Below are positions 35,226-44,677 of a stretch of 64,000 nucleotides of DNA, piece after piece. The DNA comes from Roseobacter litoralis Och 149 (lineage in GTDB: Bacteria; Pseudomonadota; Alphaproteobacteria; Rhodobacterales; Rhodobacteraceae): NCBI RefSeq assembly GCF_000154785.2, contig NC_015730.1, forward strand, positions 1,488,001 through 1,552,000, written 5' to 3'. How positions within the stretch are numbered: position 1 is the stretch's first letter; each line of letters opens with the position of its first letter. A program made the translations under genes and the position numbers. The notes below the pieces were generated by a model. That model was not told the DNA's origin, ran no database searches, and was given only the letters and a program-made list of their open reading frames with translations.

Positions 35226-37637
35226 ATGCAAGAGCCTCTTAACGCCTCATATCCAGTATTGCCGCTGCGCGACATCGTGGTTTTTCCACATATGATCGTT
35301 CCCCTTTTTGTGGGGCGCGACAAGTCAGTGCGCGCCCTTGAGGAGGTGATGTCAGATGACAAACAGATTCTGCTGTCGAGCCAGATCGATCCGGGCGAAG
35401 ATGACCCAGACAGCGACGGAATTTTCAAGGCAGGCGTTCTCGCCAATGTGCTGCAACTGTTAAAGCTGCCCGATGGAACGGTTAAGGTACTGGTCGAGGG
35501 GCAAGCGAGAGTTCGGATAACTGAATACCTCGATAACGATAGCTTTTTTGAAGCGCGGGCGGAGTATCTCACCGAAATGCCCGGTGACCTGGCCACGACT
35601 GAGGCACTTTTGCGCACGGTCACAGATGAATTTGAGCGTTATGCCAAAGTGAAAAAGAATGTGCCGGAGGAAGCCCTCTCGGCCGTTGGCGAGTCAACCG
35701 AACCTGCCAAGCTTGCAGATCTCGTTGCTGGCCATCTGGGCATTGAAGTCGCTCAAAAGCAGGATTTGCTTGAAACGCTGAGCGTGTCTGAGCGGCTTGA
35801 AAAGGTCTACGGGCTGATGCAGGGCGAGATGTCCGTGCTTCAGGTCGAAAAGAAAATCAAGACGCGCGTCAAATCGCAGATGGAGCGTACACAGCGCGAA
35901 TACTATCTGAACGAGCAGATGAAAGCGATTCAGCAAGAGCTCGGCGATGGAGAGGACGGCAAGAATGAAGTTGCCGAACTCGAGGCAAAGATTGCAGATA
36001 CCAAGCTGAGTAAAGAAGCGCGCGAGAAAGCCGATGCCGAGATTAAAAAGCTCAAGAACATGAGCCCGATGTCAGCGGAAGCAACCGTCGTTCGCAATTA
36101 TCTAGACTGGATGCTTTCGATCCCTTGGGGAAAGAAATCACGTGTCAAAAAAGACCTGACACGTGCGCAAAAAGTATTGGACGATGATCACTTTGGCTTG
36201 GAAAAGGTCAAAGAGCGTATTGTGGAATACCTCGCGGTGCAGCAGCGATCGACCAAGATAAAGGGCCCGATCATGTGTCTGGTTGGACCGCCCGGTGTCG
36301 GGAAAACGTCGCTCGGTAAATCCGTGGCGCGCGCTACGGGGCGTGAGTTCATTCGCATCAGCCTTGGCGGTGTACGCGACGAATCCGAAATCCGGGGTCA
36401 CCGGCGGACTTATATTGGCTCCATGCCCGGCAAAATTATCCAGGCCCTCAAAAAGGCCAAAACAACCAACCCGCTTATCCTTCTGGATGAAATCGACAAA
36501 ATGGGTCAGGATTTCCGTGGTGATCCTGCATCTGCAATGCTTGAGGTGTTGGATCCGGAACAAAACTCCACTTTCGTGGATCACTATCTCGAGGTCGAAT
36601 ACGACCTGTCAAACGTGATGTTCCTGACCACGTCCAACAGCTATAATATGCCGGGCCCGCTGCTCGACCGGATGGAGATCATACCGCTGGCCGGATATAC
36701 TGAGGATGAAAAACGTGAGATTGCAAAGCAGCATCTGATTCCGAAGCAAATCAAGAATCATGGACTTAAATCCAAGGAATTCGAGCTGCAAGACAGTGCG
36801 TTGAGCGAGATGATCCGTACCTACACCCGAGAAGCGGGTGTTCGGAATCTGGAACGTGAGATCGCCAAAGTCGCCCGTAAGTCCTTGACAAAAATTATCA
36901 AAAAGGAGGCTGAAACTGTTTCGGTCACCGACGAGAACATCGATGATTTTCTGGGGGTCAAAAAGTACCGCTATGGGCTTGCCGAAAAGGAAGACCAAAT
37001 CGGGGTGGTGACGGGGCTGGCGTATACTTCGGTTGGCGGCGAGCTTTTGAGCATTGAGGCGCTGCGATTGCCCGGAAAAGGCCGGATGAAGACCACGGGC
37101 AAGTTGGGTGATGTCATGAAGGAATCCATTGATGCCGCATCAAGCTACGTGCGTTCCATCAGCCCAAAGATCGGGGTGAAGCCTCCGCAATTTGATCGGA
37201 TCGATATTCACGTGCACGTTCCCGATGGGGCCACGCCCAAGGATGGCCCGTCGGCTGGTCTGGCAATGGTGACATCTATCGTGTCTGTGCTTACGCAGAT
37301 CCCTGTACGCAAGGATATTGCAATGACTGGCGAGGTCTCTTTGCGGGGCAATGCGATGCCGATTGGCGGTTTGAAGGAAAAGCTCCTTGCGGCTTTGCGC
37401 GGTGGGATCACGACTGTGCTGATCCCCGAAGAGAACGCCAAGGACCTGCCGGAGATTCCCGACAACGTGAAAGAAGGGTTGAACATTATCCCGGTGTCAC
37501 ATGTGTCCGAGGTGCTTGAGCACGCCCTGATCAGGAAACCTGAGGGCATTGAGTGGGACCAAGAGGCAGAAGATGCCGCTGCCGCTGCTGCCTTGGCACC
37601 AGCACCTGAGACGAATGATAGTGCAACGGCGCATTGA
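35226..37637 (+). CDS. lon: ATP-dependent protease Lon
   Basis: 803 residues, full length. An N-terminal LonN domain begins YPVLPLRDIVVFPHMIVPLFVGR; a coiled-coil region follows (QREYYLNEQMKAIQQELG). AAA+ motifs are GPPGVGKTSLGKS (about residue 354) and LILLDEIDK. The Ser-Lys catalytic dyad is in PKDGPSAGLAM (Ser676) and GGLKEKLLAA (Lys719), 43 residues apart as in E. coli. It degrades misfolded and regulatory proteins in the cytoplasm. The IS66 copy lies 114 bases beyond its stop, after a terminator, so lon is untouched. Confidence 0.97.
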   Translation: MQEPLNASYPVLPLRDIVVFPHMIVPLFVGRDKSVRALEEVMSDDKQILLSSQIDPGEDDPDSDGIFKAGVLANVLQLLKLPDGTVKVLVEGQARVRITEYLDNDSFFEARAEYLTEMPGDLATTEALLRTVTDEFERYAKVKKNVPEEALSAVGESTEPAKLADLVAGHLGIEVAQKQDLLETLSVSERLEKVYGLMQGEMSVLQVEKKIKTRVKSQMERTQREYYLNEQMKAIQQELGDGEDGKNEVAELEAKIADTKLSKEAREKADAEIKKLKNMSPMSAEATVVRNYLDWMLSIPWGKKSRVKKDLTRAQKVLDDDHFGLEKVKERIVEYLAVQQRSTKIKGPIMCLVGPPGVGKTSLGKSVARATGREFIRISLGGVRDESEIRGHRRTYIGSMPGKIIQALKKAKTTNPLILLDEIDKMGQDFRGDPASAMLEVLDPEQNSTFVDHYLEVEYDLSNVMFLTTSNSYNMPGPLLDRMEIIPLAGYTEDEKREIAKQHLIPKQIKNHGLKSKEFELQDSALSEMIRTYTREAGVRNLEREIAKVARKSLTKIIKKEAETVSVTDENIDDFLGVKKYRYGLAEKEDQIGVVTGLAYTSVGGELLSIEALRLPGKGRMKTTGKLGDVMKESIDAASSYVRSISPKIGVKPPQFDRIDIHVHVPDGATPKDGPSAGLAMVTSIVSVLTQIPVRKDIAMTGEVSLRGNAMPIGGLKEKLLAALRGGITTVLIPEENAKDLPEIPDNVKEGLNIIPVSHVSEVLEHALIRKPEGIEWDQEAEDAAAAAALAPAPETNDSATAH

Positions 37638-37660
37638 GTTCTCAAAATCGAAGTATGACA

Positions 37661-37687
37661 GGCGCGCCTCAGTGGCGCGCCTTTTTT
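37661..37687 (+). terminator. intrinsic terminator of lon
   Basis: Stem GGCGCGCC (37661-37668) and GGCGCGCC (37674-37681), loop TCAGT, followed by six T. It begins 24 bases after the lon stop and 64 bases before the IS66 left end. Confidence 0.88.
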
Positions 37688-37798
37688 ATTGGATCAAGCT
37701 GGATGGCCCGTTCAGCGATGTTAGATAAGCTGAACTTAAACACTGGCGATTGTAACCGCGCGATTGGTACCGCCTGCCTGATTTTGGCTTGTTGCGTT

Positions 37799-37836
37799 AA
37801 GACACGTGCATAACGACGTCGTTAGTGACGTGTCTT
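37799..37836. repeat. palindrome in the IS66 leader
   Basis: AAGACACGT (37799-37807) pairs with ACGTGTCTT (37828-37836), and inside lies the perfect 14-base palindrome TAACGACGTCGTTA (37811-37824). The structure ends 5 bases before the tnpA ribosome site. As DNA it could bind a dimeric protein; as RNA it would form a hairpin that limits read-through transcription into tnpA. Confidence 0.6.
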
Positions 37837-37850
37837 ATGTGGAGGGTGTC

Positions 37851-38219
37851 ATGCGCGGTGAGGTTTTAGGTGTTGAGCGTCGGCGTCGCTGGAATGACGA
37901 TGACAAGTTGGCGATTGTTTCATCCGTCGGAATTGACGGGGCGACTGTCACGCATGTTGCGCATAGGCACGATGTGACGCGCCAGCAGATTTACAGATGG
38001 CGACATGAGCTTAAGAAGAAGGGGCTGTGGCCCACCGGCGAGGGTGCAGTTTTTCTGCCAATTGACTTCCATATTGCAGAGGCTGTGACACCACCGCCTG
38101 AGCCCACGCCGCCATCTGCTGTGGAGCTTCGCTTGAGCAATGGACGTTGTTTGCGATTTGACACTGCCGTGGACGCCGCCGCGCTGACACGACTGATCCG
38201 CGCGGTAGACGCGGCGTGA
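37851..38219 (+). CDS. tnpA: IS66 TnpA
   Basis: 122 residues from the ATG at 37851 behind GGAGGGTGTC; an in-frame GTG at 37806 lies inside the palindrome and is not favoured. A helix-turn-helix is apparent (VERRRRWNDDDKLAIVSSVG, then VTHVAHRHDVTRQQIYRWRHEL), typical of IS66 OrfA. Its last bases overlap the tnpB GTG start (GTGA), implying coupling. Confidence 0.9.
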   Translation: MRGEVLGVERRRRWNDDDKLAIVSSVGIDGATVTHVAHRHDVTRQQIYRWRHELKKKGLWPTGEGAVFLPIDFHIAEAVTPPPEPTPPSAVELRLSNGRCLRFDTAVDAAALTRLIRAVDAA

Positions 38220-38563
38220 TTGGTCCGGGAACTGGGGTTCGGGTCTATCTGGCTTGTGGCGTCACGGATATGAGGAAAGGCATCGCGGGCCTTTCGGCTT
38301 TGACCCAGGATGTGCTGCGTCAGAAACCGGCGGGTGGTGCGGTGTTCGCTTTCCGGGGGCGGCGAGGTGATCGGCTGAAGTTGCTGTATTGGGATGGCCA
38401 AGGGTTTTGCCTGTACTACAAGGTTCTAGAGCGCGGCCGATTTCCATGGCCAAGCGCCAAAGATGGTTCTGCGCGGTTGACCTCTGCGCAGCTTGCGATG
38501 CTCTGGGAAGGGATCGACTGGCGACGTCCGGATTGGGGCGCTCCGCCCGCGCGTGTAGGGTGA
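38216..38563 (+). CDS. tnpB: IS66 TnpB (OrfB)
   Basis: 115 residues from a GTG overlapping the tnpA stop. The pattern VYLACGVTDMRKGIAGLSAL, then FRGRRGDRLKLLYWDGQGFCLYYKVLERGRF, is the conserved IS66 Orf2 core. It is needed for IS66 transposition together with TnpC but has no catalytic motif. Confidence 0.95.
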   Translation: MIGPGTGVRVYLACGVTDMRKGIAGLSALTQDVLRQKPAGGAVFAFRGRRGDRLKLLYWDGQGFCLYYKVLERGRFPWPSAKDGSARLTSAQLAMLWEGIDWRRPDWGAPPARVG

Positions 38564-38624
38564 TTTACGTCTGTATGGGCGTTATTTATATGGTGCCTCA
38601 GCCTGCTTTTTGGTAATCAGACGC

Positions 38625-40238
38625 ATGTCGAAACCCGCTGAAAACCTCTCCGATGATCCTGCTGTATTGAGGGCGATGATCGCAGAACTACAGGCTGAAA
38701 ACGCCAAAATCTCGGCGACGCTGCGGGTCCATGATCAGCTGGTCCAGGCGCTTCGTTTACGGATCGCTAAACTCCAGAAGCTGGCTTTCGGCAAGTCCTC
38801 GGAAAAGATTGAACGCGAGATCGAGCAACTTGAACTGGCGCTCGAAGACTTGCTGGTTGCCGTGGCCGAAACCGATGATGCGCCCATCGATGAAGGGTTG
38901 GACGAACCCTCGCAAGAGGCTGCCGATGCGCCCGTTTTGCGCCGCCGCCCGCGCGTCTCGGATACGACCCTGCGGGAGCGCCATGAGCTTGATCCTGGCA
39001 CGTGCTGTCCTGACTGTGGTGGTGATCTGCGCGTGGTGGGAGAGGATGTCAGCGAGTTGCTGGATATGATCGCGGCGCAGATGAAAGTCATCCAGATCGC
39101 CCGCATCAAGAAATCCTGCCGTCGTTGCGAAAAGATGGTGCAGGAGCCCGCACCGAGCCGCCCGATCTCGGGCAGCATGGCGGGACCAAACCTGCTGGCC
39201 CACATTTTGGTCTCCAAATTTGATGATCACCTTCCCCTCTATCGTCAGCACGAGATATTTGCCCGCATGGGTGCCGACATCCCAGAAAGCACGCTTGTTG
39301 GCTGGTGTGGGCGGGCAATGAAAACCCTGTCGCGGCTTATAGTGCGGATCGAGGCCGACATCATGGGCAGCGATCTGCTGCATGCGGACGATACGCCGAT
39401 CCGGGTGCTGGATCGGTCAAAGCGCGACAAGGGTCTTGGAAAAGGGGTCAGACAAGGCCGGATCTGGGCCTATGTGCGGGACCAACGCCCCTGGGCGGGG
39501 ACTTCACCACCCGGTGCCGTCTATCGGTTTGCGCCAGACTGGAAGGAAGAGCATGTCCTTAGCCATCTGGCTGACGCGCGCGGCATTCTGCAAGCCGACG
39601 GCTATAAGGGATATGCCAAACTCTACGTGCCTGAACCGGGTGGCGTGCCGCGTTTACGCGAAGCGGCCTGTTGGGCGCATCTGCGGCGTGACTTCCATGA
39701 TTTTTGGGCATCGACCAAATCCGAGATCGCCCGCGAGGCGCTCGACCGGATCGGCAAGCTCTACGACATTGAGCGTGACATCAACGGTCAACCCGCTGAC
39801 GTCCGTCATGCCGCGCGGCAAAAGTTGAGCAAGCCAAAGGTCACGGCCTTCTTTGCCTGGTCTGAACAACAACTCCTGCGCATTCCCGGCAAAAGTGATC
39901 TGGCCAAAGCCTTCAGGTATGGGTTGAGCCGCAAGGATGCGTTCAGCCTGTTCTTGACTGACGGTCGTGTGGCCATCGACAACAATCCCGCCGAGCGTGC
40001 CCTGCGCCCGATTGGAATCGGCAGAAAAAATTGGCTATTTGCAGGGGCGGATACCGGTGCAGAAACTCTCGCACGCGCCATGACGGTCATTGAAACGGCC
40101 AAGCTCAACGGTCTCGACCCGCAGGCCTATCTTGCTGACATTCTCGACCGCATTCACGATCATAAGGTCAACCGGCTGGATGAGTTGCTGCCGTGGAACT
40201 GGGCACCGCTGAACGCGACCCATTCAGAGGCTGCCTGA
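38625..40238 (+). CDS. tnpC: IS66 transposase TnpC
   Basis: 537 residues from the ATG at 38625. It has an N-terminal leucine-rich coiled coil, zinc-binding CCPDCGGDL and KSCRRCEK pairs, and the DDE catalytic residues in LLHADDTPIRVLD, ILQADGYKGYAKL and IDNNPAERALRPIG. The C-terminal GADTGAETLARAMTVIETAKLNGLDP is the IS66 signature. The frame is intact from end to end, so the enzyme should be active. Confidence 0.96.
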   Translation: MSKPAENLSDDPAVLRAMIAELQAENAKISATLRVHDQLVQALRLRIAKLQKLAFGKSSEKIEREIEQLELALEDLLVAVAETDDAPIDEGLDEPSQEAADAPVLRRRPRVSDTTLRERHELDPGTCCPDCGGDLRVVGEDVSELLDMIAAQMKVIQIARIKKSCRRCEKMVQEPAPSRPISGSMAGPNLLAHILVSKFDDHLPLYRQHEIFARMGADIPESTLVGWCGRAMKTLSRLIVRIEADIMGSDLLHADDTPIRVLDRSKRDKGLGKGVRQGRIWAYVRDQRPWAGTSPPGAVYRFAPDWKEEHVLSHLADARGILQADGYKGYAKLYVPEPGGVPRLREAACWAHLRRDFHDFWASTKSEIAREALDRIGKLYDIERDINGQPADVRHAARQKLSKPKVTAFFAWSEQQLLRIPGKSDLAKAFRYGLSRKDAFSLFLTDGRVAIDNNPAERALRPIGIGRKNWLFAGADTGAETLARAMTVIETAKLNGLDPQAYLADILDRIHDHKVNRLDELLPWNWAPLNATHSEAA

Positions 40239-40534
40239 TGGCTGCGGTGACACATGTCTGCACCATCGACTATGTCGCCAAAATGCTGAGCGAGGACGTC
40301 GAGCTTCTCGAAGCGATCATCTCCAACGACGACAACCTCACATATGGCAACATCGTCAGCGTATATGCCGGCGCTGACGAAACCGTCTCCGCACTGACCG
40401 ACGACGGCATCACGGAGCTGAAGGACATGATCGGCGACGCCCGCGCAATCACCAAAACCTGGCATGAATTCCTTGATGACTTCGTAGATGACGCCGAACT
40501 TGTCGCCCGCATCAAGGCTAAATCACCGCGGTAA
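40238..40534 (+). CDS. IS66 accessory protein
   Basis: 98 residues, starting on the last base of the tnpC stop (TGATG), acidic (MAAVTHVCTIDYVAKMLSED, LTDDGITELKDMIGDA). Its stop lies inside the right terminal repeat, so it belongs to the element. Similar small proteins accompany some IS66 copies; function unknown. The 293 bases from here to tctA (40550-40842) hold no supported gene. Confidence 0.75.
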   Translation: MAAVTHVCTIDYVAKMLSEDVELLEAIISNDDNLTYGNIVSVYAGADETVSALTDDGITELKDMIGDARAITKTWHEFLDDFVDDAELVARIKAKSPR

Positions 40535-40842
40535 CAATGGAGCGGTTACTGGCGATTTGACGACAGCATCTTTCATTTCGGCTGTTCGAGGTACGGCAGA
40601 TTTTATTCAGGTCCTATGTCCGCTCCGACCCGCCGGTAAAGTGAACAGCAACGATGAGGCTTCATCGCGCTGACCAGTTGTTTGTTGAGATCGCCGCTTT
40701 GCAGGGCTTCAATACACATTGCCAAGGGGCGGCGTTGTAAGACAAGGAGTGGCGGAACGCATGTGTCGAGTCAGAGGGGTAACCTGCGCGTTGCCACTGT
40801 CTGGGCACCCTGAACACTTTCAGCGGACAAGGTTTTTCTGTT

Positions 40843-42354
40843 TCAATCCCCGTCTGCAATCCCATCCGCGCGCAATCTTGCGCGGCGTGCGCGGTAGCTT
40901 GGCAGGATGATAAGAATGGCCGCAACGATCAAAAGGCCCAGCGTCATCGGGCGTTCCCAGACAAAGGAAATACCATCATAAAGCTGCATGGAACGGGCAA
41001 AGTTATCCTCCAGCATCCCGCCGAGGATGAAGCCGATCAGAAGGGGAGCAAGCGGATAGTCAGCAAATCGTAAAATGGTCGCGCAGATGCCAAAACCGAC
41101 CAACAACAACAGCTCGGTTGCATTATTCTGCCCGATATAGGCCCCCATCAGCGTGAAAAACAGAATAAACGGGATCAGGAAATTGCGCGGGATGGACAGG
41201 ACCTTGGCGATGTAGGGGATAAGGGGCAGGTTCAGGACCAGCAAGACCAGATTGCCGATGAACATCGACATGATGACGGCCCAGAAAACCTCGGGTGCGT
41301 CGATCATCAATCGTGGCCCGGGTGTCACGTTCAGCGCGATCAAGGCACCCAGCAGGATCGCTGTCGTGCCCGAGCCCGGAATGCCGAGCGTGAGCAAGGG
41401 AACAAATGACCCGGTACAGGCCGCGTTATTGGCTGTTTCAGGGGCGGCGAGGCCCTTGATCGATCCTTTGCCGAACTCTTCCTGTTCTGCCTTGGTGGCG
41501 ATGTTACGCTCCACCGCGTAGCCGAGAAAGGACGCGATTGTGGCTCCCGCACCGGGCAAAACACCGATAAAGAAGCCCTGCACGGATTGACGTCCGATCA
41601 CGGGCGCGATGGCCCGCGCCTCTGCACGTGTGATGCGCAGGTCTTTGATGTCGCCATCGCTTTCTTTGTTTTCGCGGGGCTTGAGCACCAGAAACAGCGC
41701 CTCGGGCAGCGCGAACATCGCCATGGCCAGCGTGATGAAGCCGAAGCCTGATTGCAGGTCCATCAGCCCCATAGTGAAGCGGGGCATATTAAACAGCGCG
41801 CCTTCGCCAACGGTTGCCATGATCAGGCCGAGCACGGTCATCATGATCGCCTTGGCCACCTGACCCGTGCCTGCAAAGGCGGCGATGGCGGACAGACCGA
41901 CGACCATCAACGCAAAATACTCAGCTGAATGAAACAACAAGGCGACGGATGACAGCATCGGCGCAAAGACCATCAAAAGGATGGCACCGATTGTCCCGCC
42001 TGCAAAACTGGCAATCGCCGCGATGGTCAGTGCCTTGCCCGCCTTGCCTTGCCGGGCCATGGGAAAGCCGTCAAAACTGCTTGCCACAGTACCCGCAACG
42101 CCCGGTGCATTCAGCAGGATCGACGAGGTTGAGCCGCCAAAGATCGCGCCGTAATAAACGCCTGCCAGCAGGATGAGCGCCGCAGAGGGATCGCCCAATG
42201 ATATGGCAACCGGGATCATGATCGCGATGATGGACATCGGGCCAAGGCCGGGCAGCATCCCGATAAACGTCCCGATGAGGCAGCCACCGATGACCATCAG
42301 AAGATTTTGGATCGACAGGGCCGTTTGAAGGCCGATTAGCAGTCCTTCGAGCAT
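40843..42354 (-). CDS. tctA: tripartite tricarboxylate transporter large membrane subunit TctA
   Basis: 503 residues with about 12 hydrophobic segments. Family motifs are clear: GCLIGTFIGMLPGLGPMSIIA, GVYYGAIFGGSTSSILLNAPG and GFFIGVLPGAGATIASFLGY. TctA is the permease core, driven by an ion gradient and served by the binding protein TctC. Last gene of the tctCBA operon. Substrate is probably a carboxylate; the exact compound cannot be told. Confidence 0.95.
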   Translation of the reverse strand: MLEGLLIGLQTALSIQNLLMVIGGCLIGTFIGMLPGLGPMSIIAIMIPVAISLGDPSAALILLAGVYYGAIFGGSTSSILLNAPGVAGTVASSFDGFPMARQGKAGKALTIAAIASFAGGTIGAILLMVFAPMLSSVALLFHSAEYFALMVVGLSAIAAFAGTGQVAKAIMMTVLGLIMATVGEGALFNMPRFTMGLMDLQSGFGFITLAMAMFALPEALFLVLKPRENKESDGDIKDLRITRAEARAIAPVIGRQSVQGFFIGVLPGAGATIASFLGYAVERNIATKAEQEEFGKGSIKGLAAPETANNAACTGSFVPLLTLGIPGSGTTAILLGALIALNVTPGPRLMIDAPEVFWAVIMSMFIGNLVLLVLNLPLIPYIAKVLSIPRNFLIPFILFFTLMGAYIGQNNATELLLLVGFGICATILRFADYPLAPLLIGFILGGMLEDNFARSMQLYDGISFVWERPMTLGLLIVAAILIILPSYRARRARLRADGIADGD

Positions 42355-42355
42355 A

Positions 42356-42841
42356 TCATGTGGCTCCTAGAAAAAGCGGTAGTGGCCGCAGGAAAATCCC
42401 AAGAACGACCTGCACCAGATACCACACGATACCTGTGGCGACGGCGGCAATGATCAGGGTAAGGAGGATCCTGCGCTCGCCCAGAATGACCGAGCCAAGG
42501 ATGAGAAATCCTGAGGTCGAAATCAGAAAACCCGCCGGGCGCAGCAAGAGCGCATAGGCCGCCATCAGCACCAGAAGCAGCAGGGCCTGACCCAGATTAT
42601 ATTCCCAGAGTTTCCGGTAATCGATGTCGCCGATCTTTGCCTCACCCTTTTCAAACCCCAGCACAATGATCAGGGATGCGATAATGCCCATGATGGACAG
42701 TACTTTGGGAAAGGTTGACGGCCATATGGGGTTGCGCTGCATAAAGGGGGCGAGCCCGCCATCCATCGTGAACCACGCAGTGTAGCCATAAACAAGGCAC
42801 ACACCGAGCAACACAAGTCCGATCCAGCGATCCAGCGCCAT
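42356..42841 (-). CDS. tctB: tripartite tricarboxylate transporter small membrane subunit TctB
   Basis: 161 residues with four predicted membrane helices (RWIGLVLLGVCLVYGYTAWF, VLSIMGIIASLIIVLGF, ALLLLVLMAAYALLL, GIVWYLVQVVLGIFL). The WPSTFPKVL segment is a TctB hallmark. It partners TctA, whose start is one base after this stop. Confidence 0.92.
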   Translation of the reverse strand: MALDRWIGLVLLGVCLVYGYTAWFTMDGGLAPFMQRNPIWPSTFPKVLSIMGIIASLIIVLGFEKGEAKIGDIDYRKLWEYNLGQALLLLVLMAAYALLLRPAGFLISTSGFLILGSVILGERRILLTLIIAAVATGIVWYLVQVVLGIFLRPLPLFLGAT

Positions 42842-42916
42842 TACACCCTCCCAGCATTCAAAACGTAAAACGACTTGGCGCGCGCGGGGCCGCAGGCGCC
42901 AAGTCAGCGGTCCTTT

Positions 42917-43903
42917 TTACAAAAAGCCCAGCTTTTTCATCAAATCGCCGATGATTTGTTCCTGTTCTTCCAAAAAGGCTTTGAAATCATCGCCACTGTT
43001 GTGGATGTTGACCCATCCATTGCGTGACCGGACAGCTTCCCATTCGGGCGTATCATACATTTTTGCGATGGCATCTTGATAGATTGCGACTTGCTCGGCA
43101 GGTAATCCGGGTGCGCCAAAAAATCCCCGCCAATTTGCAAATTCGGTATCAATACCCTGCTCTTTTAAAGTTGGAGCGTCTGGGAACGTATCAAGCCTTT
43201 CAGGAGCGGCTACGCCTACAATTTTTGCTTCTCCAGCATTCGCAAGATCTACCGCTTCTCCAAAACCTGTTGAAAGCGCGGCGATTTCACCGGATAGAAG
43301 AGCAGCCATGGCTTTGCCGCCTGCATCATAGGGAATGTACTTTGCTGACAAGGGATCGCGTCCGCTTGTCTCCATCACCATTGCAACGACAAGGTGATCA
43401 AGGCCACCCGGAACTGAACCGCCGCCGAAGGCAGTTGCCGACGGATCAGAATCATATGCGGCCAACAGGTCTTCCATATTGTTGATAGGGCTGTCTTTTC
43501 CAACAACGATGGCGGCATAGTCGCCAATTGTTCCCGCAACCAGCGTCAAATCCCGAAAGTTATGCGGGAAAACGCCCGTCAGGGACCGGATCACGATGGG
43601 TGTGGAGTTCACCATCAAGGTGCCGTGATTGCTGTCTGCGTTCTCGATCAGGTAACCGATGGCCTTGCCGCCCCCGCCGCCCGACATGTTTTCATATGAC
43701 GCTGTGCCGACCAGACCGGCGGCTGTCAGTGCTTCGCCCGTGCCGCGCGCCGTACCATCCCAGCCGCCGCCAGCACCACCGGGGATCAGGAAATGGATGC
43801 TCTCAACGGCTTGATGACCGTCCGAAAAGGCTGGTGCGCCAAGGCTCATCGCGGCCACAGCCGCTCCCATCAGGGCGCGACGGCCCAGTTTCAAAGTACT
43901 CAT
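42917..43903 (-). CDS. tctC: tripartite tricarboxylate transporter binding protein TctC
   Basis: 328 residues with a signal peptide (MSTLKLGRRALMGAAVAAMS up to about PAFSDG). The mature protein has IHFLIPGGAGGGWDGTARG, the glycine-rich ligand loop of TctC proteins, and LVNSTPIVIRSLTGVFP. It catches the carboxylate in the periplasm. First gene of the operon; divergent from the response regulator gene across 108 bases that probably contain both promoters. Confidence 0.94.
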   Translation of the reverse strand: MSTLKLGRRALMGAAVAAMSLGAPAFSDGHQAVESIHFLIPGGAGGGWDGTARGTGEALTAAGLVGTASYENMSGGGGGKAIGYLIENADSNHGTLMVNSTPIVIRSLTGVFPHNFRDLTLVAGTIGDYAAIVVGKDSPINNMEDLLAAYDSDPSATAFGGGSVPGGLDHLVVAMVMETSGRDPLSAKYIPYDAGGKAMAALLSGEIAALSTGFGEAVDLANAGEAKIVGVAAPERLDTFPDAPTLKEQGIDTEFANWRGFFGAPGLPAEQVAIYQDAIAKMYDTPEWEAVRSRNGWVNIHNSGDDFKAFLEEQEQIIGDLMKKLGFL

Positions 43904-44011
43904 GTGTTCCTCCCATTTGACAACTGTACCGGTTCCGGCTCAGTTGATTGCACTCAAACATGGCAACCTGACATGGACCTGTCACGCGGCCGCCTCATGC
44001 GAAATGCAACG

Positions 44012-44677
44012 ATGAAATTTCTTTTGGTAGAAGACAACATTGAATTGGCGCAGGCGCTGTTGGCGCGTTTGCGTCTGGATGGCCATGTGATTGATCATGC
44101 TGAGAGAATTGAGGACGCCATGGCCTATGCGCAGGTGGGCGACTATGATCTGATCCTGCTTGATATCATGTTGCCCGATGGCGACGGGCGCGATTTTCTG
44201 CAACACCATCGTCAAGGCCAGAAGGACACGCCGGTCATCATTCTGACAGCGCGCTCACAGGTTTCAGACAGAATCACCCTGCTGGATCTGGGCGCGGATG
44301 ACTATGTCACCAAACCCTTCGATCATGCGGAACTGGAGGCGCGCTGCCGTGCGGTGCTGCGCCGTCGGGTGGGGTCGGCGCAGACGGTCACGCAGCTGCG
44401 CGATGTGATCTTTGACCCGGTTCGGGGCAGTCTGAGCGTGGCGGGCCAATCCGTAAAACTGCGAAACCGCGAGTTGCGGCTGCTTGAGCTGTTTATCAAC
44501 GCGCCGGGGCAGCTTTTCTCGAAACAGAAACTGGTGGACCGGCTGTTTTCCTACGACGAGGACGTCTCTGACAATGCCATTGAGGTATATGTCGGGCGGC
44601 TTCGAAAACACCTTGAGCCGTCACAATTGCGGATCAGAACGTCGCGCGGTTTGGGGTACAGTCTGGAACATGTCTGA
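44012..44677 (+). CDS. tctD: OmpR-family response regulator (TctD-like)
   Basis: 221 residues from the ATG at 44012; an ATG at 43997 is also possible and no ribosome site decides. The receiver domain has LVEDN, the phosphoacceptor Asp in LILLDIMLPDGD and KPF; the C-terminal winged helix ends in SDNAIEVYVGRLRKHL, RTSRGLGYSLE. It is divergent from tctCBA and should activate it in response to carboxylate, as TctD does in Salmonella. Confidence 0.92.
   Translation: MKFLLVEDNIELAQALLARLRLDGHVIDHAERIEDAMAYAQVGDYDLILLDIMLPDGDGRDFLQHHRQGQKDTPVIILTARSQVSDRITLLDLGADDYVTKPFDHAELEARCRAVLRRRVGSAQTVTQLRDVIFDPVRGSLSVAGQSVKLRNRELRLLELFINAPGQLFSKQKLVDRLFSYDEDVSDNAIEVYVGRLRKHLEPSQLRIRTSRGLGYSLEHV

Larger units (their letters stand above)
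37752..40549 (+). mobile_element. complete IS66-family insertion sequence, 2798 bp
   Basis: The left end GTAACCGCGCGATTGGTACCGC (37752-37773) and the reverse complement of the right end (40528-40549) agree in 19 of 22 bases. The flanks are the direct repeat TGGCGATT at 37744-37751 and 40550-40557, the 8-bp target duplication expected for IS66. Inside are tnpA, tnpB, tnpC and a fourth frame, all open and overlapping. The element looks intact and recently moved; it interrupted intergenic DNA downstream of lon. Confidence 0.95.
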
